This document shows positions 22,220-35,873 of a DNA stretch of 64,000 bases, in pieces. The notes below the pieces were generated by a model. It was given only the letters and a program-made list of their open reading frames with translations, was not told the DNA's origin and did not search any database. Both the position numbers and the translations under genes were made by a program. Each line of letters starts with the position of its first letter. Position 1 is the stretch's first letter. Where the stretch lies: assembly GCF_014529535.1 (NCBI RefSeq), contig NW_023503493.1, positions 14,974,001-15,038,000 of the forward strand, given 5' to 3'. Source of the stretch: Bradysia coprophila (taxonomy: Eukaryota; Arthropoda; Insecta; Diptera; Sciaridae).

Positions 22220-24893
22220 TCTACAAGCGAAAATGGCTTAAATCAACCGTCCCAAACAGGTACACATGTGAATTTTCATGCAACGGGCGGGCAGAAAACC
22301 CGAGAAAATTTTAAAAATGGCCCTCATTTTCGGCCCGGAAAGCATGAAAAATATCATTCTCTTCCGCCCCCTTAATCAACAATAAAAGAAGAAGCGAGAC
22401 TACGATATAAATACCTAAACGAATGCATTTATAACAGTTGGATGTCTGTGAAACTGATGGTTAGAATACTTATCGAAACAATTCGATGCAGTTCCTTGCA
22501 ACAGAATATTCTGAATCGGGCAATCACTGAAAACAAATAGAATAAAACCTATGTAATACACAGTGGTATATTGTATATCGCGAGCGCGATAAACAAATGG
22601 CTGCAAATTATTTATCTGTCAGCGAATCTGCATAAGAAATTTTTTTTTCTTCTTCGAATTCATTTTTTCTTCGTCTTCTTTTTTTTGGATATATTTTTAA
22701 AATTATGGCGCCAGATGGTCTTGATTTTATATTTATTGTATCGGATGATTACTTTTTATTTAGAAAAATGTTTGTACATTTGTTTTAGACAATGAAATTC
22801 AATTTGAATGAAAATATTTTCATTAATTCGGCTTTTATTCGACATATTATTTTATCCGATCCGACTTACCGTGCTACCAAAAGTAATAATAATCGTAGAT
22901 CCGTTCGGTGAAATTTACATAATTATGATGTAGATGCCGGTATCGCTAACAGATATACCACAATGTATAGGTATAACCGAGGTGGTTATTGTTCATAAAT
23001 TCGTAGATAAATACATTTTTCTGAAATTTGAAAGCAGCTTTTCTCACATCTTATTTTTGGGAGATAATGATTGGTAATTGATTGCCTTCATCAACATTTT
23101 TTTTTTGTCGGATTGTTATTTCGGTTACACATAAGATGTGTTAACGAGGGGACCACCTCATTGATCCATTCTTCTTTTCTGCTTGTTTAATTCGATTATT
23201 TATTTGAAAGAATGAAATGAGCTGAACGCACATGTGTCTGATCCGATTGGACCAATTACAATTTTAGCAGATCTAAGACTGATCTGATTGGATCACTTAA
23301 CTTGAGATACGTCGAATCAAAACAATCTGCAATAGGACCTAATATTCACTAAATTTCACTAAAAAATCGCTAAATTCGTTCATTTTAGTGAAATTTGTTG
23401 AAAAGTGAAATATTTCTCAATATTAGGCCCTGCGTGTCAGATTGATTTCCATATCCATTATTGACTTTTGTTTGTGTTTGTTGGTAGAGAGATTGCGATT
23501 TTTGTCTGTTGTCCTTCAGTAAGCGTTCCCTGTCATTCGAACCTGTCTGTAAAATCTGTTGATATAAATTTTCTGTGGAAGGGTTGTTAGCAAATGTCAG
23601 TTTGGATTACAGTGTATATTTCCAACCTTAAAACCTGTTACAAGCATACGACCAGTATTATTATCTTGTCTATTACTTCCTTCGATCAAAGTATTTAAAC
23701 TTTTGATTTCAAATCTTGTACTTCTTTTTTTTTAACATGCATTTTACTGCATAAAGGACCATAATTACCCAGAGCTTGTCATTATTTTTCTTATCGTTAT
23801 CGATAACAAATGAATAGCCGTATGTGACAGGTCAGATGGTTAAAATGAGAAATGTTTGTGATCTCTGAAAGCTTGATCTCTCACTCTGTGTTTCAGTCGA
23901 TTCTCGCGTAAGACAGTTGTTTAAGTAAGCTAAACATTAATCGAAAATCTCTTTTACCTTACAACTGCATTTCGGTGAGGATTACAATGAAACAAAAAAA
24001 AAAAAGGAAAATGTTTTTTGAGTGAAAGCCAACAATTCATTTTCGGATCTAATTCTGCAGCTAATCCAACAAGATCAATTTTTCGGTACAATTTATTGGT
24101 GAATAATCTATTGATATGGCATATTGGCATTAACTCGGAAATCCTATTTACCTGTCAGGTATACTCACACGGATTTTATTTAATGCGATCGTAAATATTG
24201 GATATATATCCTAGGCGTTGTTCGAGGGTCATTGTGTGTAAATTAACTTTTTTTTTCATTTTCTTTTTTGCAAAAATCGTAAAAATCCAATGAGACAACT
24301 GCATACCGAACAAATGTTCTTTGTGAAACGGAAAGAAAAATTCAAAATTTGTGAATGGATTATAAGATATCAAATATTGCAAAAAATATCATTCAATGGG
24401 AGGGTAAGGTTTTGTGTTCATTGTGAAAAAAGATGACTTTACCTTAATCTAACTGTTTGTTTAGCAACAGTAGAAGTTGCAATAAATGACAAAAATATTT
24501 AGTGCCGATGCACTGAAAACAATTCCCATTTTGATTTAGCGCCTGATAATATGTAGGAAAAACAAATCGAGATTCAGTATACCGTTGGATCTTTGAACGT
24601 AGTGGTAGTCAACATAGGTCTAGGTCATCCAAAAATTATGTTAAGAAATAGTAATTTCTCCTTTCTCATGTATAGCGAGTAGAAAATGAAAAAGCGAGAG
24701 ACTGTGGCGTAAAACTTTGTATGAATCTCGTGTCATAATTACACATCTAGAGCCTAATAAAGTACTTCGCACTCGATGTCATAAATAACTCTTTCACAAC
24801 TCGGAGGACAAAAGAGTTATTTTCTCCGCACCGCAGAAACTTCGGAAGCCTTTGTTGTGAAAAACGTTGTGCTGCGACAATCAGTCAATGCGG
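22220..24893. other. Gene-free AT-rich stretch with one small foldback
   Basis: No exon is supportable. A small inverted pair, 'gacctaatattcact' / 'ctcaatattaggccc', defines a foldback of about 105 bp at 23335-23437. The rest is AT-rich with homopolymer runs. Confidence 0.45.
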
Positions 24894-24896
24894 TAG

Positions 24897-25065
24897 GGGG
24901 CCGTTCATAAATTACGTAACGCAAAAATCAACATTTTTCAGACCCCCCCCCCGGGTCTGTAACGCTAAAAGGGTCAAGTTTGACCCAATTTTGTTAGAAC
25001 CGTAACGCTTGACTCATACCCCCCCCCCTCCCCCCTCTAGCGTTACGTAATTTATGAACGGCCCC
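24897..25065. mobile_element. 169-bp MITE with perfect 26-bp terminal inverted repeats
   Basis: Ends are perfect inverted copies starting ggggccgttcataaattacg (24897-24922 and 25040-25065), flanked by TAG on both sides (24894-24896, 25066-25068). The inside is a mirrored pair of C/G-rich stretches with runs of 9-10 C. This 'ggccgttcataaattacgt' element type is, to my knowledge, widespread in insect genomes. Non-coding. Confidence 0.85.
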
Positions 25066-25192
25066 TAGTTGGCATCAACATATCTACTGTGTTTATAAAT
25101 GTGTTACCTAGTGTTCCATTAATCAGTATCATCAGTTCCAAAAATTAACTTTCCACCTTCCTCTTTCATTTAGGCTGTACTAATTCATAAAA

Positions 25193-27121
25193 ATGGCATC
25201 AACAATGAAAGAGGATTCGGGATGCAAAGTTGGGTTTTGTAAGTAATAGTAATCCTAGAACCAAAAAGGTGCCACTATACTACAGATCATGTTCAAGACA
25301 TAACCTCACTTAAGTTTCGTTAAATGTTTCGTTCATTCATTCATTTGTATGAGATTTTTTTAACGTTGATGACATTTCTTGACGTGGATTGCATTTCAAA
25401 CGGCCATGAAGATCATACTTTGGAATTATATTATGGACCCCGTGCTAACCGTTGCTCATTTGTTTTGCCTTTTATTTTTTATGGCATGAAAATACTGACT
25501 GTAGATGCATTACGAAGTAAACTCATATTTATGAAGTTTTAGGTTTTTTCAATGGAAATATATTCAATATTGTAAGCTTAAAAAAATAAACTTCACCTGG
25601 CTTGTGCAGTTTCTTGAATTCACACAACACTGTGAAGATCAAAATGCTCTGACTCCGTCCATTCAGTGAATGAAGTTAACGCATAATCCAAATGAAGTCA
25701 CGAAAATCCTCTCCTCATCATCTAAACCGTTAAGTTTCATTGCTTCGGTGCTATCATCATCATGTGGCGACTGTTCGAGTTTAATCCTCTGCAACTGTCT
25801 ATACTTGTGGCCCTTCAGAGGTTCCTTCGTTTCTGCTTGAATTGCTGCAGTTATCTGGTATGCCGTCTGTCCTCGAACATTGTTTCTCAAATACTCGAAT
25901 ACGTCGTCGTTCCTACCGTTTGTTCTCCGCAAAAATAATGACATCTAAAGAAATTCATGAAAAATTTGAATTTAAAAGATTTTTCCTGTGACAATGTGGT
26001 CTTCAAAAAATTGACTATTATTACAAGAAACATGAGACAAAAGCTGGTTATATTATTGATATTTCTATCAAATTTTCCATTGTTTTCATTGTTATTATGA
26101 AGTGATCAAATACCGACTTTCCGACAGCGTCAATCCGTGACAGTACTGCGATATAGTGCTCTTTTGCTGAGACGCTTTTCGAAAATCGCAAAAGTAGAAT
26201 TTTGTAGCAAAATGACAATATAAACATTAGCACAAACACCAGCTGTTGCAAATTCTGCACTTCAGTGAAATTTACCGAGTGTAAGCCATGACAATTTAGT
26301 CAAAAAAAATACTTTAACACTCCTTCCGTAACTGGTTATTAGGAAATTTTGGTCGGCATAGCACTAATTCTAACATTAACATAGAATTTGAAGACTCATG
26401 GTATTAGAATAGGCTTAGCATTTCTTTGTACAGACAGAAATCATGCTACCTTTGCGTGAACACGCAAATTTCTATGAAAAACTGAAGGTTTTTGGCGTCT
26501 GACAGACGAGTGTTATTGCTAGAAGCACTGTTGTCGGTCAATTCGGTATAACAACTGTGTAACACGGCTTTCACAATAATTAAAGAACATTTTATGAGAG
26601 TAAATTTGAGCGATGAACCTGAAGTTCTTATACGTACAATTATAATTGATGAGTGCCTATCACTTTACAGTCAACTAATTTTACCAAAAACTTTGACTTA
26701 ACTTGAAAGTGTACTGATTCTTACAAAATTGCACTTTCCTGACTTCAAAAGCCAACGAAGTATAGACGATGATCGTATTTTTCAAATTCATTTATAGTTA
26801 TCGTCCATTGCCAGTATGTGTTTTCTCATTAATTATTTAGCTTAAAAATAAATCTCTAAAATCTTGAACTTGTAACCATTCATTTCCGCAATAGATAGAA
26901 CCGGTATACGTATTGAGATACGCAACATATACCGATATAAATACAATGTGATTCAGTTTGATTTATCTCTTTTTGAAGATGCGCAATTGAAGAAATCAAT
27001 TGAAGCGGCTATTCTTAGTTACAGTGACACAGACATTGACCATGCGAATAAACAATATGTTGATCGTGATAAACTCACGAGATATGTATACAACAAATTA
27101 TTAAGCAAAACAGTGAAATGA
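25193..27121 (+). CDS. Weak two-exon gene model, 90 residues, unknown
   Basis: Exon 1 (25193-25238) starts MASTMKEDSGCKVGF and ends at a strong donor, T|GTAAGT, in phase 1. A downstream block 26895-27121 starts after an AG and is open in the matching phase: YRTGIRIEIRNIYRYKYNV... to ...DKLTRYVYNKLLSKTVK and a TGA. The second block has protein-like composition. I do not recognise it. The 1.66-kb intron contains an opposite-strand frame (25663-25944), and the acceptor has a weak pyrimidine tract, so the join is tentative. Confidence 0.3.
25663..25944 (-). CDS. Possible small protein or terminal exon, unknown
   Basis: An open minus-strand frame of 93 residues starts at an ATG that directly follows a good acceptor (ttctttag|ATG), so it may be a last exon rather than a whole gene. 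The middle is hydrophilic and protein-like (FEYLRNNVRGQTAYQITAAI, HKYRQLQRIKLEQSPHDDD, LNGLDDEERI). No signal peptide, membrane segment or known domain is visible. No upstream exon was found. Confidence 0.35.
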   Translation of the reverse strand: MSLFLRRTNGRNDDVFEYLRNNVRGQTAYQITAAIQAETKEPLKGHKYRQLQRIKLEQSPHDDDSTEAMKLNGLDDEERIFVTSFGLCVNFIH

Positions 27122-30100
27122 ATGCAAAACTAAGAGGAATGAGAAATGAATTCACCCCTAAAGCATGGTTCATATATCGAGCGAAAATAAAAATTTCTGC
27201 ACTGAAAAAAGTGCTTCATTGTGATCCAATGAACAATTTTCGTAAAATGTAATTTGTTTGCGTCAAGTTTCAGCTAGCGGTGTGGTGAATTCGATTCCAT
27301 ACAAAACTTAGCAGCTGCAACAACATAAGACACAAGAAAAAATATGACGATGGCAACATTGGAAAAATGAATTCTTCTGAAAGTCGATATCCGTAATTTC
27401 TCTGATCCGCTGAGGGTTTGCATTACCTTCAGTGTTTATATACCTTGGATAAGAGAAGGGTACAGAAATGTAGAAAAATTTGTTGAATATCACTAAATTT
27501 CGGAAATATTGAACCCTAGATCAGAGCGAGAATACCGAAGACCAGTTAATTTTAACTTGCCTCGAGGTCATTGAATATTTTCATACGAGTAGCAATATTT
27601 AACGTATCACCAAGGCAGCCTGCCTTAGGCAGGTTATAATAATTGATCCAAACTATATTTCCTTCTCTTTCATCATAACAGTCTATGCAGTGTTAAAGGA
27701 GCGCAAAAACAGGGAAAATACAAGTTAATTCAACTGATCTCAACTGATGTCAAAATTTCTACTATCTTTTAACACTGTAAGTATATAGTGTTCACGGAAA
27801 CAAATTCTGACCACTTAATTTTAGCTAATCTGTGGATTACACGATGAAATGAATAGGACGAGTGGTAATATTCAGGTAATATTCATAATTTTCATCAATT
27901 CTAAAGTGGTGACACCTGTTAATTATAATAGTAACTATACGGTTCGACATAGAACTAGTTCTCATTTTTCATGTGGTAAGGATAGTAGAATACCGAGTAG
28001 CACACACCTCCTAGACACTTCGGCAAAAAATATATGTGAATAGAGTGAATAGTGTCACACTTTTGGTAGCACACAGCCAATGACACATCTTATTACATAC
28101 ACATTTAAACTGGTCTTACCCTCAATGCTTTTTTATTCCTTTATACAGTGTAAAATCAGGACAGCGTCAAATCAGTGGAAAGACCAGTCAATTTAACTGA
28201 GCTCGAAGCTCAATGGGTGATAACAGGCAAATGTCAAAATGTCAAAATTTGTATGTAAACAGGAGAAAAAACCAGTTAATTTAACTGATCACGATGTCAA
28301 CATTTCCACTTTCTTTTTACACCTTATTCCTTTTTTGACCCATAGATCAGTGAAATTTATCTGAATTTTCGCTCTCCATGAACACTCCTAAAAATATGAA
28401 TTCAACAAAAATTCAGCGACATTGTAACTCATAGTCTAATCCACATAAAAATCGTTGTGCCAATTAAACCTAACGATTTTCCTGTTTGCAAATATTATTT
28501 TTCAATAGACTATGCCAATCATATTTAACCAATGATGCCATTTTAAAGGTCATCAATAGTGGTGACTTTATCACTATTTTATTTCACCGGAATCATGCAC
28601 ACATTCAAATAAAAGCATTTCCGCCAAAAAAATCATTTTTTAAATTAACGGACAAAAAATTTCAGTTTTGTGGTGTCACTTACGACTATCTTCACAACAG
28701 ACATGTCAAGAATTTTGTTTATCTGAATGGCAACATATTTTTGCATGTTTTCTTCACATTTTACCGACTGAATTAGCACGAAACGTTTTGCAGGGAATTT
28801 CTAGGCACATAAACTTGAGGAATTGAACACTGAATTGCATAATCGACACCAAATTGCTTTAAAAAATGAGATTTTCACAACACCCACAATGTTTGACCAA
28901 ATTAATTCGTCTTTAAAATTATTTCGGAAAATTTGTCCTACATTCTGTTTAAAACAATAGAAAAAGCACACTCGGAACTATTTTCTGGACGAAATTTAAA
29001 CTGAATCACTAAGTTTTACGCGAAATACTACAAATTTTCGACACAAACTTGTTTGAGATTAATAAACTGTGGCGATTTGACATTTCATCAAAACAAAATT
29101 CAGTGAATCAGTCAAAACTGGGTGAACTGAGTGAACAATACTACTGTAATTGTAAAGTGGCAAACTTAAGACCTTATGTGGAATTTGGGTGGAAAATGGC
29201 GCAAATCACATATTTCAGGAATTTATAAAGTGGAAAATCTTTCCGGTTTCAAGTTTTTTCGTCAAAAGACGAGACACGGGTATCTTTATTTTCAATTTCT
29301 AGCTACTTTATGCAAAAAAATTGAGAAAAAAAATCATTTTGGCATAGTCTATTAAATTATCTCTCGTTATACACAAATACGTTTTGTCATTAAATACCCC
29401 GACATAATTACAGCAAAAAAAATTATTAAACTGCACACACACTCACATGGCCAATCGGGGTTCCACAGAGCGATTATCATATCCAACAAAGATTTTCTTC
29501 CTCCTATCGTCGCACAATATATATTTTAAGACCATTACTCATTCCCGTACAATATATATACACACAAAACAGTCGCATATGTGTATATTAATATTTCTAT
29601 ATTAATTTCACGCATTATTGTGTTGATATATACACGGGATTTAATATGATGTTTTGTAATTTGTATGGACACATTTATTTGATTGAACGAATTAATAACA
29701 AAAATTTTTCCGATTTTTTTTTTCTTTTCTCCATTCACGTTCACTTCTTGTTCCTCACATCATTTGGCGGCGTTTAAAAGAGATTGTGTAACAGAGAGTA
29801 CCGAGGTCCCTCTTTTGTACGCAATTTAAACGATAATCCGATTAGTATGTTTGTGTATCAGAAACGTTTTTAATATAACGTCACATTGAATATTAATAAA
29901 ATGTACGATGTTAGGAGTTGAACTGGAAATTGGATGTGGAGAGTCTGTTCACTGTAATGTTCTGACCTGACAATGGTCTATCTAGACTAAAGAAGAGCGG
30001 GTTACCCGAGCCTAGTAAAAAAAAACCGAATCCAACCCGTTTTGATTGATTGATTAAAAGAATGTTAGTAAATCTATTACTTCACGAACTGTCAACATCT

Positions 30101-31683
30101 TTTAGCCTAGATTATACCAAAAATCTAGCTTGACAAAAATACACCATTTCGTCAAGTTGGATTTTCTTTTTAATAAGCCAAGTGGCCCAGATGTTGAGAC
30201 CTAAGACCTAGAGAGGAGATTTCGAACAAAATTACGTAAAATATGTGATCCCCACGTGAAATACGAAATGTTTATTGGTATGTGTTTTCCCACTTAATTA
30301 AGTGGGTAAATTGGAACTATCAAAAGCGTCAGCGCGTTCATGTATTGGCGTAAAATCCTACAATATATGTGGCTTATAGCAACTGATGTTAGGGACGCAT
30401 TTTATCGTACAAAATACCAGTCTAGGTATAATTTGTCTAAGGCTGAAACAATTGAAAAGGAAGTGTCTCTTACGAACGCATATTAACAGGAAAGGTTCAA
30501 CTTTGCATTAGGTGTCTTTCGCGCCACTATGTGAAGCCGTTTAACTCTAGCGACACGAAAAAGACCTAATTCTTTTATTAGAAAATTACATATGTTAAAT
30601 GGAGGGGTGTTTACTCTAATCGAATGACCTTAAATCATTGTAAAAATTTGTCTGTGTACACTGTCATTACTAACGATTTATTCTTTTTGAGCATAGTCTC
30701 GTAGTCAGTCGACTGTGTCGCCTCTTAGAAAAGCATTAGTTTAGGACTTTTTTTGAAACTCTTAGAAGGATAAAAGTTTACATTCGGACTCGATTTGGAT
30801 TTCCATATGACCAGTTGATAAACTATTCTCGACCTTAGATCACATTTCGTCGGAATGTATCTGAAGTATGTACTAAACGTGCACGTTCAACCGAAAAGTT
30901 TCTATGGAAATAAATTAAAATCAATGCAAACCTGAGAAAGACTATAAGAAGAGTGTCAGTTTCAAATTCCAGTGGCTGATATTATTAGCCTATTGTATTG
31001 AGATATAGGGTAAAAAAAACCGAAAGAAATTCATCATACGTTTAACTTTTCAGCTTATTATACGTACAAAAAAGGTAGCCGGTTCTGCGTGTTAATAAAT
31101 CTTTCACTCTCGGTGTGTTGTGGATATTATGATACATTCTCTAAGATGAACTAATTTTAATCGTTTTATTGGATATTTAATTTTAATTTTATTATGTGAA
31201 CCGATTTACACTCGGTGGAATATTAAATGTCTGTGTAGCACACCGATCTCTCTTGTTTGATGTTAATTCGAATGATATTTCATGGTGTCATGCGATCATT
31301 TTTCTAGATCGTAATACACACAGAGGCAGAGTCCGAGAGCTTATGGTTCGTTAATCCATTCGGAATATTTACAATTTTATAAATCGTTCAACAGACGGAA
31401 ATTATTTTTGCGGTCACGACACGATTTTAACGAAATGAAACCCGGTTAGAATCAATGATCGCAGATAGTGTCGACAATAATTGGTGGAGAATCGACCAAC
31501 GATATAGTGCAATAAAGGGAAATCATAGACGGGCATAGAGGAAGATAGCTAGTTATGTCACCGAGTGACAAATGCTTTATAGGTACTAGATTACCGAGTT
31601 TCATACAAGAAACAATATTTTCCTAAATGGCAACAAAAGTTTTACTTTTCAACACTGAGTTGAGAAATAGTTGTTTATCGATT
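27122..31683. other. Gene-free stretch with repeat remnants
   Basis: No gene is supported. Related short motifs such as 'accagttaatttaactg' recur at about 27541, 27722, 28187 and 28273 together with 'gatgtcaa.atttc', suggesting fragments of one MITE family. A diverged stretch 'cttctctttcatcataaca' at 27662 matches 17049. The second copy of the dispersed repeat of 345-870 lies at 28755-29345. Confidence 0.45.
28755..29345. repeat. Dispersed repeat, copy 2
   Basis: Direct-orientation copy of 345-870, with the same order of landmarks and many substitutions and small indels; it keeps 'cacgaaacg', 'ggaactattttctgg', 'gacatttcatcaaaac' and 'tatgtggaatttgg'. The reading frame present in copy 1 is interrupted here. 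Confidence 0.6.
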
Positions 31684-31764
31684 GGAGAAAATAGGAAATT
31701 CCAACAAGAGCGATGTAATCTAGATGATGCAATTTCGCTCGAATTGAAATTTCCTATTTCTCCC
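31684..31764. mobile_element. Small MITE, gggagaaaatag family, copy 2
   Basis: Inverted ends 'ggagaaaataggaaatt' and 'aatttcctatttctcc' 81 bp apart, with 'gagcga'/'tcgctc' inside. Shares its ends with the copy at 17617-17710. Confidence 0.5.
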
Positions 31765-33269
31765 AGACGAGAACCCAACATTTTTCATGCGTGTATGTTG
31801 TGTTTTGCCGTTTTTCTCGACGAAAAAACGAAAAAGTGACAGTTCGGATGAGAAAAGATCTATTTTCTCCCCGCAGGAGAGAAAGTACTACAGTTTTCTA
31901 ATTAGAAATGTCATTCGACCAGGCGTCTAAAAAACACAATTTTCTCATGGCATATTGATGGGAGAAAATAAGATAAAAGACAACGCGGTCATCAAAAGTA
32001 AAATTTTGTAAAAGAAAACTTGGAGAAGTCTCCGTGTAAAGTTCTTCCACCAAATCAACGCACTCCAAGAACAGACAAAGGAACAGAATTTCAATTCACT
32101 ACGCAGTAGTCCAAAATTCTCATATAAATTCAGTTTTTTATGTTGGTGTATGTCACTACGTTACGGACGTTCCATACAAATTGAAGCACAGTTCAACCGA
32201 TTTTTTGCTGTAATGACCCCAGAAATCTTCGTGACATGTAAAGATATTGGGAACTGTCTTTTCGATAAGCCTACAAGTGGAAGCTTTTCGCTCAAAAATA
32301 CATCACTTGGGAGTTTGAGTTTGCTTTTATCACAAAATGTTTGCGAATTACATGGCAGGAACCAGTGTATTCCGTTTTGCTGTCTACCACATCCGAAAGT
32401 TGAACTTCACATAGAAATTAACGGAAAGTGAACCGACAACATTACACACGTAATCGATCATTTTCACAGGGGGCAAATAGCTATTTAATGTTCAACTTTC
32501 GCATGGGGTAGGCAGTAAAGAAGAAAGTTTTGATAAGGTGTCTTTCGTTGACGAAGTAATAGATTTAGGATCGAACACTAGAAATGCATATCTGAAGAGT
32601 TGTACAAGATTTATTGATGATACCCGTTTCGGATGTCTCTTGTAAATAGGTTAAGATGGTAATGAATTGATATCACCATAACTGCCCTTGTAGGATTAAA
32701 AGGGTTTCACAGTTGGAAGCGATAGTTCATGTCAATATCGCATTTCGAACTGAAGAACTGCACAAAGTTACGAAAGTGCCGAGGCTTAACGTACACCTGT
32801 ACGATTTGGCTATGAATATGCTTAGCAAGACGTATTCACATGATAACAACGTTATTAGTGAATTTGGCAGCTTTTCAGCAGAAAGAATTGCTAACTGTAC
32901 CTATAAACCTCCCCACTCGCTGTTAGGAGGCCATAATTCCAAGCTATTGTCATTATAGACACAACCGCATCCCTATTTGTAATTTCGTATCACCAAAATG
33001 ACCCCTGTATACGAACTGATTATGAGAATTACGATTTCTTTCAAATTTGATTTGATCACAACAAACTTTGTTGTAACCCTAGGTTAAGTATTTACTCAAA
33101 AAATTTAGAATATTGATTGTTTTTCGTGCTTTTTTCAATCTACAAGGTGATGAACCTATTGCAATTTCATTTATTCCAATTAAATTTCAATTTTTTTTAA
33201 TTTTTAAGTCTAGTATTACTTAAAATGATGAAATTTCATACATAAATTTGGAAAAGTCTGGCAGACTGT
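31765..33269. other. Non-coding stretch with one inverted repeat
   Basis: An imperfect inverted pair of about 32 bp ('ccgaaagttgaac' against 'gttcaactttcg' with matching flanks) spans 32374-32526. Open frames of 93 codons at 32150-32431 and 81 codons at 32713-32958 overlap or adjoin this repeat and show no recognisable domain; I do not call them genes. Confidence 0.4.
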
Positions 33270-33483
33270 AATAGTACATTACTATGCAAGGGAAGTAAAG
33301 TGATATCTCGTATCCAGATGAGAAAAAGTATCCGAGGGCGGCAGCCCGAGGTACTTTTACTCATCGTGATACGAGATATCACTTTATTTTCCGTGTGTAG
33401 TACGACGTTTTACTATGCGAGTGATGTAAAGGTTATTGTCTATACATGTAATAGCCTTATTACATGCACCAGCATAGTAAATT
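33270..33483 (+). repeat. 214-bp dispersed repeat with palindromic core, copy 1
   Basis: Nearly identical to the complement of 41673-41886, same length. The core (33298-33385) is an imperfect hairpin: 'agtgatatctcgtat' at one end and 'atacgagatatcact' at the other, with about 40-bp arms. The repeats flank the minisatellite array in inverted orientation. Non-coding, though one frame is open through both copies. Confidence 0.8.
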
Positions 33484-35729
33484 TATTTTTAACAAGAATT
33501 ATTTGTAAACAAACTGTATAAACTTGATTTGATTAAACGAAAGAGCTATATAATAGCATAAAAAAAAATCGCATTTCGAATTTATGATTTGGTTGTATCA
33601 AAGTTGATGTGAATTGGTCTCAAGTTGAAGAACAAGTAAATTAATTGTTTACTACTGTTCGCAAGCATTTTACATATGTACAAACATCGCAACCGTCATC
33701 TTTAGCGGTTTCGGTGAGCCGCGTTTAACAGATTAATGTAAAATTTACCTGTAAGTTAAAGTAATGGTTTGTATGCCTTCGAGGCGAACACCAATAAATC
33801 CATCCAATGTCACAACTCATACATGCAACCCTAACGTTTTATCTCACCAGCCCGAACAAAAAAAAAACGACATAAAATAAATCGAATTATTGTCATGTTA
33901 TGCGGACATTTTTAATTTAAATTCTTTTTTTATCGATGATTGAATCACAGAGATTATAACTATGGTTTTGATAGCTTTGTTCGGATGGATTTCGAAATGC
34001 TCGGATTGAAGAGATAATCATCGAATTGAAAATGTAAAAAAAAAACGAAAAGAAAGAATATTCAATTTCAATTGTCAGGTAAATTAAACTCCAACGATGT
34101 TTGTTGTAAATGTTAAAGCCATAGATTCATCAGCCCGCGTAGCGTAATGTATATACCAAAATTATGAAAATGATTTCGAACCCAAAGATTTTCATTGAAT
34201 TTATTCAGCAGCAGAGGAATGAAAGGATTTTTTATTTTGTGGAATAAACAGAGAACTCAAACAACATTTTTCCGTATGGAAAAAGGAAAACATTTTCCTT
34301 ATTGGCAATTTTTCATGCAGATTGTGTCAAAATGTCATGAGTGATTTTTTTCTGGTATTTTTGTGGAAAATTTATGGATGCCGATAAATTCTGATAAAAG
34401 GGGTAGACGTGGGATATTAAATAGAATTTAAATACTGGAGCGTGTTCAGTGCGATGGCATTTTCGATTGTAAAATAGTACTTTCGTATATGTTACAAGAA
34501 AGTCCGAATTGATAATATAACCAATTGATTGTGTATCGCCTGTCAGTCTGATACTCACCATATTGGTGGACACAAATATAATTTTTAACAGTCGAAGCTG
34601 CTCAATAAACTGAAAGACCTGAAAGCTCGAACGCTCACTCATGTTGGAGCCCCCATACAGAAATACTACTTTTTCGTCGCTCAGTGAACGCGCTGAGTTA
34701 ATGGAACTAAATTTGGATAACTCTCATTTCAGTACCAAAAATATTTCTTTAGACAACAAGAGATAAAAAGTTGAAAAATAGAGTTTTAGTGTGAATTTTG
34801 TTGATCCGAGGCGAAGCCGAGGTCATTAAACACAAAAACGAGACCTTTCAACGTTTATCCCGAGCTATGTAATGGATTTTACATGCTTTTGAACCCAAAC
34901 CAAATTTCTTGTTTTCCCGAAACACAAACATGATCCCTTTGTTTCAATTTAAGGTTATGTTAGTTAACATTTCCTGATCTTTTATGAGTTTGCGTTGTGT
35001 AAGAGGCTTTATCACTCATCGCTTTAGTCATTAGAAAATTTAATCGGAACGCTAAACGACTGAAGAGAAGAGATTCGACTGCACCACTTTGACAGTATTC
35101 TCATTGCATGTAAATGACTGACAACAAATCATGTTCAAGTAACTGTATAAACTGAAGAAGGCGGCTTCTGAAGAAGAAGACGGAAGAGAGATATCAAAAA
35201 CAGTGAAAGGCAAGTTGCAGGCAAGCGAAGTTTGTGATGGGATGCCATAAGCAGACCACGAGGTACATACCTTCCGAGCATCAGTAAAAACGACCTAAGG
35301 TAAATGAACTGAATAAGATGGGACTCAGTGAGGATTGCAACTGTAGACTTAACTGTGTGGTGACACACCTGAAATGGCGAAGTACTTCCTATATCATTGT
35401 CCAGCGTTGGTACAGCTATACGTAAAGTGGCTGGGAGATTTTTATATCATACTAGACGAATTAATATTGAGTTCACTTATGTATAGTCATTTTTTGTCAC
35501 CGTCACGGATAACAAGTGTCTGGAACTGCAATAGGACGGATTTCATCTAAATCATTACAATAATCATTACAAAACATTCAAAGTCTATCAGTGATGGATG
35601 AGATTTTTTATGGCACTCCACATCGAATCTCATTCAGAAAATTTATATCCAACTACCTAGTGTGATAAGACTCACATCCTTTAAAGTCATCTTCGAATAG
35701 ACTTCGAATCTTTGTAATTTTTTCAATGT
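33484..35729. other. Gene-free stretch
   Basis: AT-rich with no supported exon. It includes another member of the gggataaaa family at 34768-34890 ('gttgaaaaatagagtttt', 'ttgatccgaggcgaagccg', 'tttatcccgagc'). The 109-codon minus frame at 34313-34642 has no protein-like features and is not called. Confidence 0.4.
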
Positions 35730-35751
35730 CTTATCTTATCGTTAAGATAAG
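35730..35751. promoter_or_regulatory. Cluster of three GATA-factor sites
   Basis: Within 22 bp there are two TTATC cores on the plus strand (35731-35735, 35736-35740) and one AGATAA (35745-35750), forming a palindromic WGATAR cluster about 125 bp upstream of the signal-peptide ORF at 35874. An A/T-rich TATA-like stretch (cataataaaaag, 35787-35798) lies between. In flies such clusters mark midgut, fat-body or haemocyte promoters. Inferred from motif and position only. Confidence 0.5.
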
Positions 35752-35873
35752 AGGTATGGGTCATCTGGTCGCCACTTTATTTTTAGCATAATAAAAAGAA
35801 CGTCACCGCTATCGGACCATACGTAGTTTGCTTAAATTGTGAATAATTTAGATAATTAAATTGTCAAACGACG

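Noticed and set aside
26048..26260. Minus-strand frame with a hydrophobic start (MQNLQQLVFVLMFILSF)
   Set aside because: It includes a fragment of a dispersed repeat also found at 183-235, so the signal-peptide look is probably chance.
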